From Blastococcus sp. URHD0036 (GTDB lineage Bacteria; Actinomycetota; Actinomycetes; Mycobacteriales; Geodermatophilaceae): 64,000 bases of DNA. The DNA is taken from NCBI RefSeq assembly GCF_000701365.1, contig NZ_JNIK01000003.1, positions 168,897 to 232,896 on the forward strand. Direction: 5' to 3'. Below are positions 7,357 to 15,011 of the stretch, piece by piece. The notes under the pieces are model-generated. The model made no database searches. It had not been told where the DNA came from and saw only the letters and a program-made list of their open reading frames with translations. Every line of letters begins with the position of its first letter. Position 1 is the first letter of the stretch. The translations under genes were made by a program, and so were the position numbers.

Positions 7357-8325
7357 TCACCCGAGAGCGGGCAGCACCTCCGCGGCCACCCGCTCGAGGT
7401 AGGGCCACGCCAGCTCCGGGGGGATGCCCCCGCACATCGGGTGCATCGACAGGTAGCCGTTGGCCCGGATCAGCTCGACGGCACCGGCGACGTCGACGAT
7501 GCGGTGCGAGCCCTCGGACTCCCGCAGCTCGTCCACCGTCGCGCCGCGCGACAGCGACGCGGTCGTGGTGTCCCCCGCGTTCCAGGCGGCGTACATGGTG
7601 GCGTCGTGCACGAGGTAGGGCCCGATCTCCGCCCAGGCCCGGTCCACGTCGTCGGCGACGAAGACGGCGTTCGGCACCGCGGGGTCCGACAGGAGCACCG
7701 GCCGGGGGTCGTGCCCGTGGTGCGCGGCCGCCTCCTGGTAGGCCGTCTCCAGCGCAGGGTCGTCGTTCTGCGCGAACAGGCTCAGGCCGAGCCGGCCGGC
7801 GCGGCGCGCGGCGGCCTCCGTCCCGCCGCCGACGGCGAGCGTGGCGACCAGGTCGGGGGCGTTCGGCGTGACGGTGCCCCGGCGCCCCCCGCGGTCGATC
7901 TCCTCGCCCCGCAGCGCCGCGACGAGGAGGTCGAGCTTCTCGTCCAGCAGCTTCCCGCGACCGGCCCACGGGACGCCGAAGAGCGCGTACTCCTCGGGCC
8001 GGTACCCCAGAGCGAGGACGTGCGAGACCCGGCCGCCGCTGAGCCGGTCGAGGACGGCGATGTCCTCGGCGACCCGCACCGGGTCGTGCAGGGTCGCCAC
8101 CAGCGCGGCGACGGTGAACCTCAGGGTCGTCGTGCGCGCGGCCATCGCCGCCGCGACCAGCAGCGGCGAGGGCAGGTAGCCGTCGGGAGAGGCGTGGTGC
8201 TCGGACAGGGTGACGGCCACGCACCCGTTGCGCTCCCCCCACTCGGCCATGTCGAGGGCCGCGGCGTAGAGGTCCCGCGCACGGCTCTCGTCCGGGGTGC
8301 GCAGGTCGAAGCGGATCGCGTACAC
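7357..8325 (-). CDS. LLM-class (luciferase-like) F420- or flavin-dependent oxidoreductase
   Basis: A 322-residue bacterial luciferase-like TIM barrel. Landmarks are the N-terminal strand and active-site region TLSEHHASPDGYLPSPL (about residues 37-53), DRLSGGRV (about 95-102) and the following glycine-rich GYRPEEYALFG. Actinobacterial members of this group mostly use cofactor F420, though FMN cannot be excluded. The GTG start at 8325 is preceded by GAGGG and lies eight bases after the stop of a SnoaL-like gene. LLM and SnoaL domains are fused in one protein at 39273-40586, which suggests these two neighbours act together. It ends 131 bases before the next operon without a clear terminator. Confidence 0.85.
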   Translation of the reverse strand: MYAIRFDLRTPDESRARDLYAAALDMAEWGERNGCVAVTLSEHHASPDGYLPSPLLVAAAMAARTTTLRFTVAALVATLHDPVRVAEDIAVLDRLSGGRVSHVLALGYRPEEYALFGVPWAGRGKLLDEKLDLLVAALRGEEIDRGGRRGTVTPNAPDLVATLAVGGGTEAAARRAGRLGLSLFAQNDDPALETAYQEAAAHHGHDPRPVLLSDPAVPNAVFVADDVDRAWAEIGPYLVHDATMYAAWNAGDTTTASLSRGATVDELRESEGSHRIVDVAGAVELIRANGYLSMHPMCGGIPPELAWPYLERVAAEVLPALG

Positions 8326-8333
8326 GCCGGCCC

Positions 8334-8837
8334 TCAGAGCACCGTGTACGAGGGGTCGGTCGTGTCGCGGGTGCCCGTGGTGCCGAACATCGGGTTCTCC
8401 AGTGGCCGCATGCAGTCGATGGCGTGCAGGTACCGCCGTGCGGTGATCACCCAGGCGCCGTCCCGTTTCGCCCACCGGTCGACGTAGCGGCCGCTCGAGG
8501 CGATCTCGAGCGGACCGTCCGGCCCGCTGAGCCGGAAACGGGCGTCGACGTAGCACTCGCTGCCCGCCGTCGCCCCCGTGACCGTGACTGTGACGTTGGA
8601 GATCCGGTGCACGTGGGCGTCCATGCCGGCGTGCGAGGCCAGCGCGAAGTCGACGAACCCCGGGCCGGTGCCGCGGTACATGTCGCCGTAGTCGGCCTCG
8701 GCGTCCGGCGCGAACACCGACCGGCCGAGGTCGGCATCGCACCGGTCCATGGCCCGGCAGTAGGTGGTGAGCTGCCGCTCGATCGCGCGCTCGGCCAGCA
8801 GTCGGGTCAGCGGGCCGTCGTCCAGGGAGTCGGCCAT
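8334..8837 (-). CDS. SnoaL-like/NTF2-fold protein
   Basis: A 167-residue NTF2-like protein (SnoaL_4 type), a cone-shaped fold used for isomerases, hydroxylases, dehydratases or ligand binding. The pattern is typical: an N-terminal helix AIERQLTTYCRAMDRCD, then VFAPDAEADYGDMYRG, and a C-terminal sheet with SGRYVDRWAKRDGAWVITARRYLHA. The ATG overlaps the preceding SDR stop as TGATG, and the LLM gene follows closely. Actual chemistry is unknown; the aldehyde dehydrogenase/SDR/SnoaL/LLM string suggests a redox branch acting on one intermediate. Three more SnoaL domains occur at 11315, 13411 and within 39273-40586. Confidence 0.82.
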   Translation of the reverse strand: MADSLDDGPLTRLLAERAIERQLTTYCRAMDRCDADLGRSVFAPDAEADYGDMYRGTGPGFVDFALASHAGMDAHVHRISNVTVTVTGATAGSECYVDARFRLSGPDGPLEIASSGRYVDRWAKRDGAWVITARRYLHAIDCMRPLENPMFGTTGTRDTTDPSYTVL

Positions 8838-9661
8838 CAGAAGATGCTGCAGCCTGCGTCGACCGGGAGCGTCACGCCGGTCACGAACCGCGCCTCGTCG
8901 GAGGCCAGGAACAGCATCCCGTTGGCCTGGTCCACCGGGTCGACCATGCCCACCGGCCCGAGGTCGAGCAGGTGGTTCCAGAGCATCGGCGCGACCTTGG
9001 GGTCGGCCTCGATGGGGTGCGGCCCCTCCGTGGACTCCATCTGGTTCATCGGGGTGTCGGTCGCCGTCGGGTGCAGCGAGTTCACCCGGATCTTGTGCTT
9101 GGCCAGCTCGGTGGCGAAGGCGCGCATGAGGCCGACCACGCCGTGCTTGGCGGCGACGTAGGGCACGAGGAACGGCAGGCCCTTGAGCCCGGCGACCGAG
9201 CTCACCAGGACGATCGACCCACCACCGGCCTGCACCAGGTGCGGCACGGCGGCCATCACCGTGTTCCAGGTCCCGGTCAGGTTGACGTCGATGACCTCCT
9301 GCCAGATCGCCGGGGTCACCTTGTCGTAGGGCTGGATGACGACGATGGCGGCGTTGGCGACGACGACGTCCAGGTGCCCGAGCTCGGCGACCCCCGCGTC
9401 CACCGCCGCCGTCAGGCCCTCGAGGTCGCGGATGTCGGCGACGCGGTGCACGATCCGCCGGTCGAGGGCCTCGACCAGGCGGACCGTTTCCGCGAGGTCC
9501 TCGGTCGTCGCGGCGGGGTACTGGGTGTTGTCGAACCCGGCGCAGACGTCGACGGCGATGACGTCGGCGCCCTCCTGTGCCAGCCGGACGGCGTGCGCCC
9601 GGCCCTGACCTCGCGCCGCCCCGGTGACCAGTGCGACCTTGCCCTGCATGCGTCCGGACAC
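8837..9661 (-). CDS. SDR oxidoreductase of the mycofactocin-coupled type
   Basis: A 274-residue short-chain dehydrogenase. The nucleotide motif TGAARGQG (residues 13-20) and catalytic Ser155, Tyr168 and Lys172 are present. The opening GKVALVTGAARGQGRAHAVR and the extra segment after the second strand (about 43-70, IAVDVCAGFDNTQYPAATTEDL) match the SDR subfamily whose NAD is held tightly and recycled through mycofactocin. That assignment is from memory of the family pattern. No mycofactocin biosynthesis gene lies in the window. GTG 9661 has GAGGAG upstream. It sits 31 bases after the aldehyde dehydrogenase, consistent with sequential alcohol and aldehyde oxidation. Confidence 0.85.
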   Translation of the reverse strand: MSGRMQGKVALVTGAARGQGRAHAVRLAQEGADVIAVDVCAGFDNTQYPAATTEDLAETVRLVEALDRRIVHRVADIRDLEGLTAAVDAGVAELGHLDVVVANAAIVVIQPYDKVTPAIWQEVIDVNLTGTWNTVMAAVPHLVQAGGGSIVLVSSVAGLKGLPFLVPYVAAKHGVVGLMRAFATELAKHKIRVNSLHPTATDTPMNQMESTEGPHPIEADPKVAPMLWNHLLDLGPVGMVDPVDQANGMLFLASDEARFVTGVTLPVDAGCSIF

Positions 9662-9692
9662 GTGCCACTCCTCGTGGTGGTGGGGCTCGGGG

Positions 9693-11144
9693 CTAGAGCG
9701 GCATCCAGACGTTCTTGGCCTGGACGAACTCCCGGATGCCCCAGATGCCGCCCTGCCGGCCGTAGCCGGAGCGCTTGACGCCACCGAAGGGCGCACCCAC
9801 CGGCAGGTCGACGAACCCGTTGATCCAGACCGTGCCGGCGTCGAGGTCGCGCGCCATGCGGTGCGTCCGGCGCAGGTCGTTGGTCTCGATGTGCGCGGCG
9901 AGGCCGTACTGGGAGTCGTTGGCGATGGCCACCGCCTCCTCCTCGGTCTCGAAGCGCATGAAGGCGGTGACCGGCCCGAAGATCTCCTCCTGGGCGATCT
10001 CGGCGGAGTTCTCGACGTCGGCGAAGATCGTCGGCGCGAGGAAGTAGCCGTCGGCCAGCTCGCCGCCCACCCGCTCGCCGCCGGTGACCAGGCGGCCGGT
10101 GCCGCACTCCTTGGCCCGCTCGACGAAGCCGAGGATCCGGTCGGCGTGCCCCTGGCTGATGACCGGCCCGACCATGGTGCCCGCGGCGAACGGGTCGCCC
10201 ATCGGCACCTGCTTGGCCATCGCCGCTGACATCTCCACGAGCTGGTCGTAGACCGGCGCCTCGACCAGCACCCGGCTGCCGGCGATGCACGCCTGGCCGG
10301 TGCCGAGCAGGGTGCGCTGCGCGGCCGCCTGCAGGTCGGCGTCGGCGAAGACGATCCGCGCCGACTTGCCGCCCAGCTCGAAGGCGGTGGGGGTGAGGTT
10401 CGGCGCGGAGGCGGAGATGATCCGGCTGGCCGTGCCACCGCTGCCGGTGAAACAGATCTTGTTGACGTCGGGGTGGCTGGTGAGCGCCGTCCCGGCGACC
10501 GCCCCGCCGGGGACGACGTTGATGACGCCGGGCGGGAAGCCCACCTCGAGCGCGAGCTCGGCCAGCGCCAGGCACGTGTAGGGCGCCATCTCCGGGGGCT
10601 TGATCACGATGGTGTTGCCGGCCGCCAGGGCCGGGGCCAGCCACTGCCCGAAGGAGACGAACGGCCCGTTCCAGGGGACGATCACCGCGACCACGCCGTA
10701 CGGCTCGTCCAGCGTGTAGTCGAACGCGGGGCCGGGGAAGGTCGCGACCACCTCGCCGCCGATCTTGTCCGCGTAGCCGGCGTTGAACTCGAAGAGCTCG
10801 GCGACCCAGTTGGTGAAGTACGGGGTGAACGCGAGCGGGTAGGCGTTCTCCACGGTGATGACCGGAGCCAGGCTCGTGCTGGTCCGGACGGCGGCGGCGA
10901 ACGCCAGCATCAGCCGGCGGCGCTCGTTGCCCGGCATCCGCTTCCAGGCCGGGAGCGCGGCGCGGGCGGCGGCCACCGCGGCGTCGACCTCCCCCTGGCC
11001 GGCGAGCGGGACGGCGTAGGTCACCTCCCCGGTGGCGGCGTAGCGGTGCTCGTAGACCTCGCCGTCGTGCGTCGTGATCTTGTCCGCGCCGATGAGGAAG
11101 CCGGGCTCGGGCAGGACGGAGCGGTCGACGACTGCGGGGGGCAT
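9693..11144 (-). CDS. NAD(P)-dependent aldehyde dehydrogenase
   Basis: A 483-residue class I/II aldehyde dehydrogenase, full length for the family. Catalytic Glu256 (FELGGKS) and Cys286 (GQACIAGS) are intact, as are IVPWNGPF (155-162) and the FTGSGGTASRI coenzyme region. It oxidises an aldehyde to a carboxylic acid, probably the product of the downstream SDR or a P450. It is the first gene of the minus-strand set aldehyde dehydrogenase, SDR, SnoaL, LLM. The promoter lies in 11145-11314, where a perfect palindrome CCCGACCGGTCGGG is found. A second aldehyde dehydrogenase at 48449 is only a distant relative. Confidence 0.92.
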   Translation of the reverse strand: MPPAVVDRSVLPEPGFLIGADKITTHDGEVYEHRYAATGEVTYAVPLAGQGEVDAAVAAARAALPAWKRMPGNERRRLMLAFAAAVRTSTSLAPVITVENAYPLAFTPYFTNWVAELFEFNAGYADKIGGEVVATFPGPAFDYTLDEPYGVVAVIVPWNGPFVSFGQWLAPALAAGNTIVIKPPEMAPYTCLALAELALEVGFPPGVINVVPGGAVAGTALTSHPDVNKICFTGSGGTASRIISASAPNLTPTAFELGGKSARIVFADADLQAAAQRTLLGTGQACIAGSRVLVEAPVYDQLVEMSAAMAKQVPMGDPFAAGTMVGPVISQGHADRILGFVERAKECGTGRLVTGGERVGGELADGYFLAPTIFADVENSAEIAQEEIFGPVTAFMRFETEEEAVAIANDSQYGLAAHIETNDLRRTHRMARDLDAGTVWINGFVDLPVGAPFGGVKRSGYGRQGGIWGIREFVQAKNVWMPL

Positions 11145-11213
11145 GGAGATCTCCAGGTACGAGGCCGGGTGGCACGAGGCCCATCAGGGCAAAGATGACT
11201 AGTGAAGGGTCTA

Positions 11214-11227
11214 CCCGACCGGTCGGG
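11214..11227. promoter_or_regulatory. Perfect 14-bp palindrome in the aldehyde dehydrogenase promoter region
   Basis: CCCGACCGGTCGGG is a fully symmetrical site 70 bases before the aldehyde dehydrogenase start and 88 bases before the divergent SnoaL gene. Its form (a palindrome centred on CCGG) resembles TetR-family operators, but chance palindromes are common at this GC content. Confidence 0.35.
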
Positions 11228-11280
11228 CGACCACAAGGCAGTGGCGCCATTGACCGTGACGCGCGTCGCGACCTAGCGTG

Positions 11281-11295
11281 CTGAACACCGTTCAG
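11281..11295. promoter_or_regulatory. Inverted repeat just upstream of the SnoaL gene
   Basis: CTGAAC-ACC-GTTCAG is a perfect 6-3-6 inverted repeat ending 19 bases before the GTG at 11315. A protein bound there would block transcription or initiation of the SnoaL gene. The related GAAC-CAC-GTTC at 36162-36172 lies in front of another operon. Confidence 0.4.
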
Positions 11296-11314
11296 TCCCC
11301 GATCGAGGAGCACC

Positions 11315-11866
11315 GTGTCCAGCACCGACCCCCAGTACGCCGCCCTGGCCGCCCGGCTCCAGGAGCTCGAGGACGTCCGTGAGATCACCGAGGTCTTCTA
11401 CGAGTTCCACCACGCCTGCACCGGCGGCTTCAACGGCCTGCAGGCCGGCCGCATGGAGGCGCTCGACTGCCTCACCGACGACGCGACGATCGAGGTCGCG
11501 CAGCTGCACGAGCCCGGGAAGGGCCCGCGCGGGCGCGAGGCCGTCTACGAGTACTGGCACTACTTCTACGGCGACGACGGCCCGCTCCCCTACGTGTTCC
11601 AGACCAGCGTCGCGGACAAGGTCGTCGTCACCGGGGACACCGCGGTGCAGTACTCGAACATGCTCGGGATGTTCTGGCACCGGGAGAACCAGCCGGTGAT
11701 CTCGCTGTCCAAGCGGGTCAACGACTTCGTCCGCACCGAGAAGGGCTGGCGGATCCGCAAGACCACGATCGAGGGCGGTTTCTCGGCCCCGCTCGAGGAG
11801 TTCCGCGGCAAGCTCAACCCGCTGCCCGCCCAGGAGCCGCGCACGCCCTGGACGTACCAGGACTGA
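11315..11866 (+). CDS. SnoaL-like/NTF2-fold protein
   Basis: A 183-residue NTF2-like protein. The N-terminal helix DVREITEVFYEFHHACTGG is followed by the fold's sheet, including YVFQTSVADKVVVTGDTAVQYSN and WHRENQPVISLSKRVNDFVRTEKGWRIRK. It is longer than the other SnoaL proteins here, with an extra FNGLQAGRMEALDC loop (about residues 46-59). GTG 11315 has GAGGAG upstream. It is the only plus-strand gene between two minus-strand operons and ends against a strong bidirectional hairpin. Substrate and reaction are unknown. Confidence 0.8.
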   Translation: MSSTDPQYAALAARLQELEDVREITEVFYEFHHACTGGFNGLQAGRMEALDCLTDDATIEVAQLHEPGKGPRGREAVYEYWHYFYGDDGPLPYVFQTSVADKVVVTGDTAVQYSNMLGMFWHRENQPVISLSKRVNDFVRTEKGWRIRKTTIEGGFSAPLEEFRGKLNPLPAQEPRTPWTYQD

Positions 11867-11871
11867 CGCCC

Positions 11872-11904
11872 GGGACGGGGGAGGCGGCCCGCCTCCCCCG
11901 TCCC
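11872..11904. terminator. Bidirectional hairpin terminator between convergent genes
   Basis: The arms GGGACGGGGGAGGC and GCCTCCCCCGTCCC (14 bp perfect) enclose a five-base loop in the 42-base gap between the stops of the SnoaL gene (+) and the P450 gene (-). No U-tract follows, which is usual in actinobacteria. Confidence 0.8.
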
Positions 11905-11908
11905 CGGA

Positions 11909-13183
11909 TCAGCTCGCCGGACCCACCCGCGGGCCGGGGGTGAACCGGACCGGGAAGGTCGTGGGGGCGTAGACGTTGCCCGCGTCCTCGAACCGCGGCA
12001 CCTCGTCGACGGTCAGCTCGAAGTCCGGCAGCCGGTCGAGGACCCGGTCGATCATGACCTGGAACATCGTCCGCGCCAGGTTCGAGCCCAGGCAGCGGTG
12101 GATGCCGACACCGAAGGCCATGTGCCGGTTGGGCCACCGCTCGACGTCGACGGTGTCCGGGTCGGCGAACTCCGCGGGGTCGTAGTTGGCCGCGGCCCAC
12201 ATCAGCATCACCCGCTCGCCGGCCCGCATCTGCTGGCCGTGGAACTCGGCGTCGCGCGACAGCGTCCGGGCCAGACCCTGGGTGGGCGTGCCGACCCGCA
12301 GGAACTCCTCGGTCGCCCGCTCGAGCAGCTCCCGCCGGTCGATGAGCTTCTGCCGCAGCGCCGGGTCCCGGGCGATCCGCTCGAGACTGTTGCCGGTGAG
12401 TCCGCTGGTGGTGTCCATGCCGCCGAGCATCACGAGGAACACGTAGCGGACCTGCTCCATGAAGCCGATGGTCTCGCCGTTCACCTGGCAGGTGATGATC
12501 GCGGTCAGGACGTCGTCGGGCTTCTCCTCGAGCGCGGCCCGCTCCTCGAGGGCCTTCGCGACCTCCCCGAAGAGCGCCATCTGCGACTCCCCGGCCTCGG
12601 TCCGGTCGCCGTGGATGATCGTGTGGATCCAGTGCACGAACTCCGGCCAGCGGCTCTCGTCCATCCCGAGGATGCGCAGGGCCATCAGGGCCGGCAGCGG
12701 CGTGCTGAGCTGCTGGACGAGGTCGCCCTCCCCCGACTCGATGAACTGGTCGATCAACTCGTCGGCCGCCGCCCGGATGCCCGGCTCCATGTTCGCGACG
12801 GCCTTGGGTGACAGCAGGCCGAGGACCGGCTTGCGGTACTGCTGGGTCTCCGGCGGGTCGATCTCGATCGGGATGGGACCGGTGCCGGCCGCCAGCGCCT
12901 CCTGCCCGTCCTTGGGCAGCCCGGTGCCGGGCGAGGAGAGGAACAGGTCGTCGTCCTTCGTGGCCTCGAAGACCGGCGTGTAGCCGGTGAGCATCCAGAA
13001 GCCGCCGTTGCGCTCGTCCCAGGCGACCGGGGCGGTCTGCAGGAGCTCGCGGTAGATGTCGTAGTTCTGCTCGGAGAAGCGCTCGCCGTGTACGTCCAGG
13101 TCGATGACCGGCCGCGGCGGCACACCCTCCCCGGGGGATCGCGTCGTCACGGGACACAGCCCGGCGGTCTCCGACGTGGTCAT
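11909..13183 (-). CDS. Cytochrome P450 monooxygenase
   Basis: A complete 424-residue soluble P450. The oxygen-binding I-helix reads GGMDTTSG (254-261), the K-helix ExxR is Glu293-Arg296, and the heme loop FGVGIHRCLG places the axial ligand at Cys364. It needs an external ferredoxin and reductase, none of which are in the window. ATG 13183 has GGAGGG seven bases upstream. It stands alone as a transcription unit, bounded by a terminator at its end and an AT-rich promoter with CAATGATTGT about 70 bases upstream. That motif recurs before the ABC importer and acyl-CoA ligase genes. It probably hydroxylates the imported hydrocarbon. Confidence 0.93.
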   Translation of the reverse strand: MTTSETAGLCPVTTRSPGEGVPPRPVIDLDVHGERFSEQNYDIYRELLQTAPVAWDERNGGFWMLTGYTPVFEATKDDDLFLSSPGTGLPKDGQEALAAGTGPIPIEIDPPETQQYRKPVLGLLSPKAVANMEPGIRAAADELIDQFIESGEGDLVQQLSTPLPALMALRILGMDESRWPEFVHWIHTIIHGDRTEAGESQMALFGEVAKALEERAALEEKPDDVLTAIITCQVNGETIGFMEQVRYVFLVMLGGMDTTSGLTGNSLERIARDPALRQKLIDRRELLERATEEFLRVGTPTQGLARTLSRDAEFHGQQMRAGERVMLMWAAANYDPAEFADPDTVDVERWPNRHMAFGVGIHRCLGSNLARTMFQVMIDRVLDRLPDFELTVDEVPRFEDAGNVYAPTTFPVRFTPGPRVGPAS

Positions 13184-13238
13184 GACTGGCCCTCCAGGAC
13201 TGGTTCTGGCCGCGCCCGGCAACGACGGTGCGGCTCGC

Positions 13239-13270
13239 ATCCCAACATTACAATGATTGTCGAATAGTCG
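13239..13270 (-). promoter_or_regulatory. P450 promoter region with the palindrome CAATGATTG
   Basis: An AT-rich island sits 56-87 bases before the P450 start. At 13251-13260 it holds CAATGATTGT, whose core CAAT-G-ATTG is symmetrical. Close variants lie at 22630-22639, 26756-26765 and 29061-29070, each upstream of a gene, so this is likely part of a promoter or a shared operator. Confidence 0.5.
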
Positions 13271-13324
13271 GACGAGGCGCAAGGTGCGGGTCGCCGCACG
13301 CGACCGGGGCTCCCGCGCGAGGCC

Positions 13325-13375
13325 TTGGCCCTCCACCGGCCACCCGACCGGGAGGAGTGGCCGGTAGAGGGCCAA
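13325..13375 (-). terminator. Strong hairpin downstream of the SnoaL/acyl-CoA dehydrogenase operon
   Basis: The 19-base arms beginning TTGGCCCTC (13325-13343) and ending GAGGGCCAA (13357-13375) pair with a single C-A mismatch around a 13-base loop. It starts 36 bases after the stop of the last gene of the operon that runs from 17734 to 13411. Confidence 0.75.
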
Positions 13376-13410
13376 CGCCCCGGTGGACCCGGTCCGCTCC
13401 CGCGGTCGGC

Positions 13411-13845
13411 TCAGTCCTCCGGTGGCCGCAGGACGGTGCGGTCGCCCTCCGACCAGATCCCGGTGGCGGTGCGGACGGCGATCCGCCACCCGGCCGGCGT
13501 GCGCACCAGCTCGTCGGCGTACCAGGCACCGGTCCGGTAGATGCGCGACGGCCGGCCCGCCCGCCGCAGCGTGACGATCGCCGAGCACCGGGACCGGGCG
13601 GTGTCCCCGGCGACCTCGACGTCGTGGTTGCCGATCAGGTGCTGGGTGGAGTCGACGTGCGCGTGCGACACCCGCATCCGCTCGACCATCTCGCCGACGC
13701 CGGACACGGTGAACGCGCCGTAGTCGGCACGGAGGTCGTCGGCGAAGACCTCGCGCAGCCCCTCCCAGTCCCGGGTGTCCAGCGCCCACGCGTACCCGTT
13801 GAGCACCCGGATCACGGCCAGGACGTCGGCGGCGTCCCCGCTCAC
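13411..13845 (-). CDS. SnoaL-like/NTF2-fold protein
   Basis: A 144-residue SnoaL_4-type protein. Typical elements are the helix VLAVIRVLNGYAWALDTRDWEGL (about 7-29), VFADDLRADYGAF, SHAHVDSTQHLIGN with a conserved His cluster, and a C-terminal YADELVRTPAGWRIA. The GTG start overlaps the stop of the acyl-CoA dehydrogenase (GTGA), so it is the final, translationally coupled gene of a five-gene operon (thiolase-like, DUF35, two acyl-CoA dehydrogenases, SnoaL). It could hydrate or isomerise an enoyl-CoA or bind an intermediate, but no catalytic role can be proven. Confidence 0.83.
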   Translation of the reverse strand: MSGDAADVLAVIRVLNGYAWALDTRDWEGLREVFADDLRADYGAFTVSGVGEMVERMRVSHAHVDSTQHLIGNHDVEVAGDTARSRCSAIVTLRRAGRPSRIYRTGAWYADELVRTPAGWRIAVRTATGIWSEGDRTVLRPPED

Positions 13846-15011
13846 CCGATCGGCCGGCTGCGCGGCAGCCCCAGCCGCCGCTCGGCGACGATCTCCCGCA
13901 TGACCTCGCTGCTGCCGCCGTAGATCGTGCTGACCGGCGCCTTGCGCAGGGCCCACTCGACGGCGCCGTGCAGCGGCCCGGCGTCCCCGGCGAGCAGCGC
14001 CTGCTCCCCGAGCAGGTCGGTGAGGACGTCGACGCGGCGTTGCTCGGCCTCGCTGGAGTGCAGCTTCTGCATCGAGCCCTCGATGCCCGGCATCCCGCCG
14101 GTCGAGGCCACCCAGCGGACCTTGAGGCCCAGCAGCCGGCCGACCTCCTCGTCGATGGCGAGCCGGGCCAGCTGCTCGGCGACGGTCGGGTCGTCCAGCA
14201 GCGGTGCGCCGTCGGCGCCCGGTGCCGAGCGGGCCCACGCCGCGACCTGCTCGACCAGCGTCGGCCCACCCGGGGCCGTGGCGGTGCCGCGCTCGTGCAC
14301 CAGGGCCACGCGCATGACGCCCCAGCCGCCGTCGACGTCGCCGATGCGCAGGGTGTCGGGCACCCGCACGTCGCTGTAGAAGGTGGCGTTGGTGCGCTGG
14401 CCGCCGAGGGTGTGCACCGGCTGGACCTCGACGCCGGGGTCGTCGAGCCGCGCCAGCAGGAGGGTCAGGCCCTTGTGCTTGGACACCTCGGTGTTCGTGC
14501 GGGTCAGCAGGAACACGTGGGTGGCCATGTGGGCGGTGCTGGTGAACATCTTCGAGCCGTTGACCACCCACTCGTCGCCGTCGCGGACGGCCCGCATCTT
14601 CGCCGCCGCGACGTCCGATCCGGAGCCGGGCTCGGTGTAGCCGAGCACGATGACGACCTCGCCGCGCAGCGCCGCGGGGACGATCTCCTGCTTGGCCTCC
14701 TCGGTGGCCACGTGCAGGATCGTGCGGGCCACCATCTCGGTGGTGACCCAGCCGTCCATCCGCAGGCCGCGGGCGCCGATCTCCTGGAAGACCGCCAGCG
14801 CGTAGGCGGGGTCGACGTCGGTGCCGCCGTACTGAGCCGGCCAACCGGCGCCCAGCAGCCCCTGTGCCCCGAGCAGAGCGTGCAGCTCGGGGTTGTGGTG
14901 CGTGCCGGTGGTGTGCTCCAGGTCGACCCAGGCGGGATCGACGTGCTCGTCGGCCCAGGCAGTGGCCGCCTTGCGGAACTCGGCGAGGGAGTCGTGCTCG
15001 GTGAAGTCCAT
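13842..15011 (-). CDS. Acyl-CoA dehydrogenase, probable non-catalytic-Glu partner of a heteromeric pair
   Basis: A 389-residue FadE-type flavoprotein that forms alpha-beta enoyl-CoA. It has the FAD/substrate signature GYTEPGSGSD and ends with YGGSSEVMREIVAERRLGL, the class lacking the TxEY catalytic-Glu segment found in its neighbour at 15011-16039. In actinobacterial steroid catabolism such unlike genes lie side by side and make alpha2-beta2 enzymes with one active Glu per pair. Its ATG overlaps the neighbour's stop (TGATG), consistent with stoichiometric production. Pairing is inferred from motif and position. Confidence 0.9.
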   Translation of the reverse strand: MDFTEHDSLAEFRKAATAWADEHVDPAWVDLEHTTGTHHNPELHALLGAQGLLGAGWPAQYGGTDVDPAYALAVFQEIGARGLRMDGWVTTEMVARTILHVATEEAKQEIVPAALRGEVVIVLGYTEPGSGSDVAAAKMRAVRDGDEWVVNGSKMFTSTAHMATHVFLLTRTNTEVSKHKGLTLLLARLDDPGVEVQPVHTLGGQRTNATFYSDVRVPDTLRIGDVDGGWGVMRVALVHERGTATAPGGPTLVEQVAAWARSAPGADGAPLLDDPTVAEQLARLAIDEEVGRLLGLKVRWVASTGGMPGIEGSMQKLHSSEAEQRRVDVLTDLLGEQALLAGDAGPLHGAVEWALRKAPVSTIYGGSSEVMREIVAERRLGLPRSRPIG

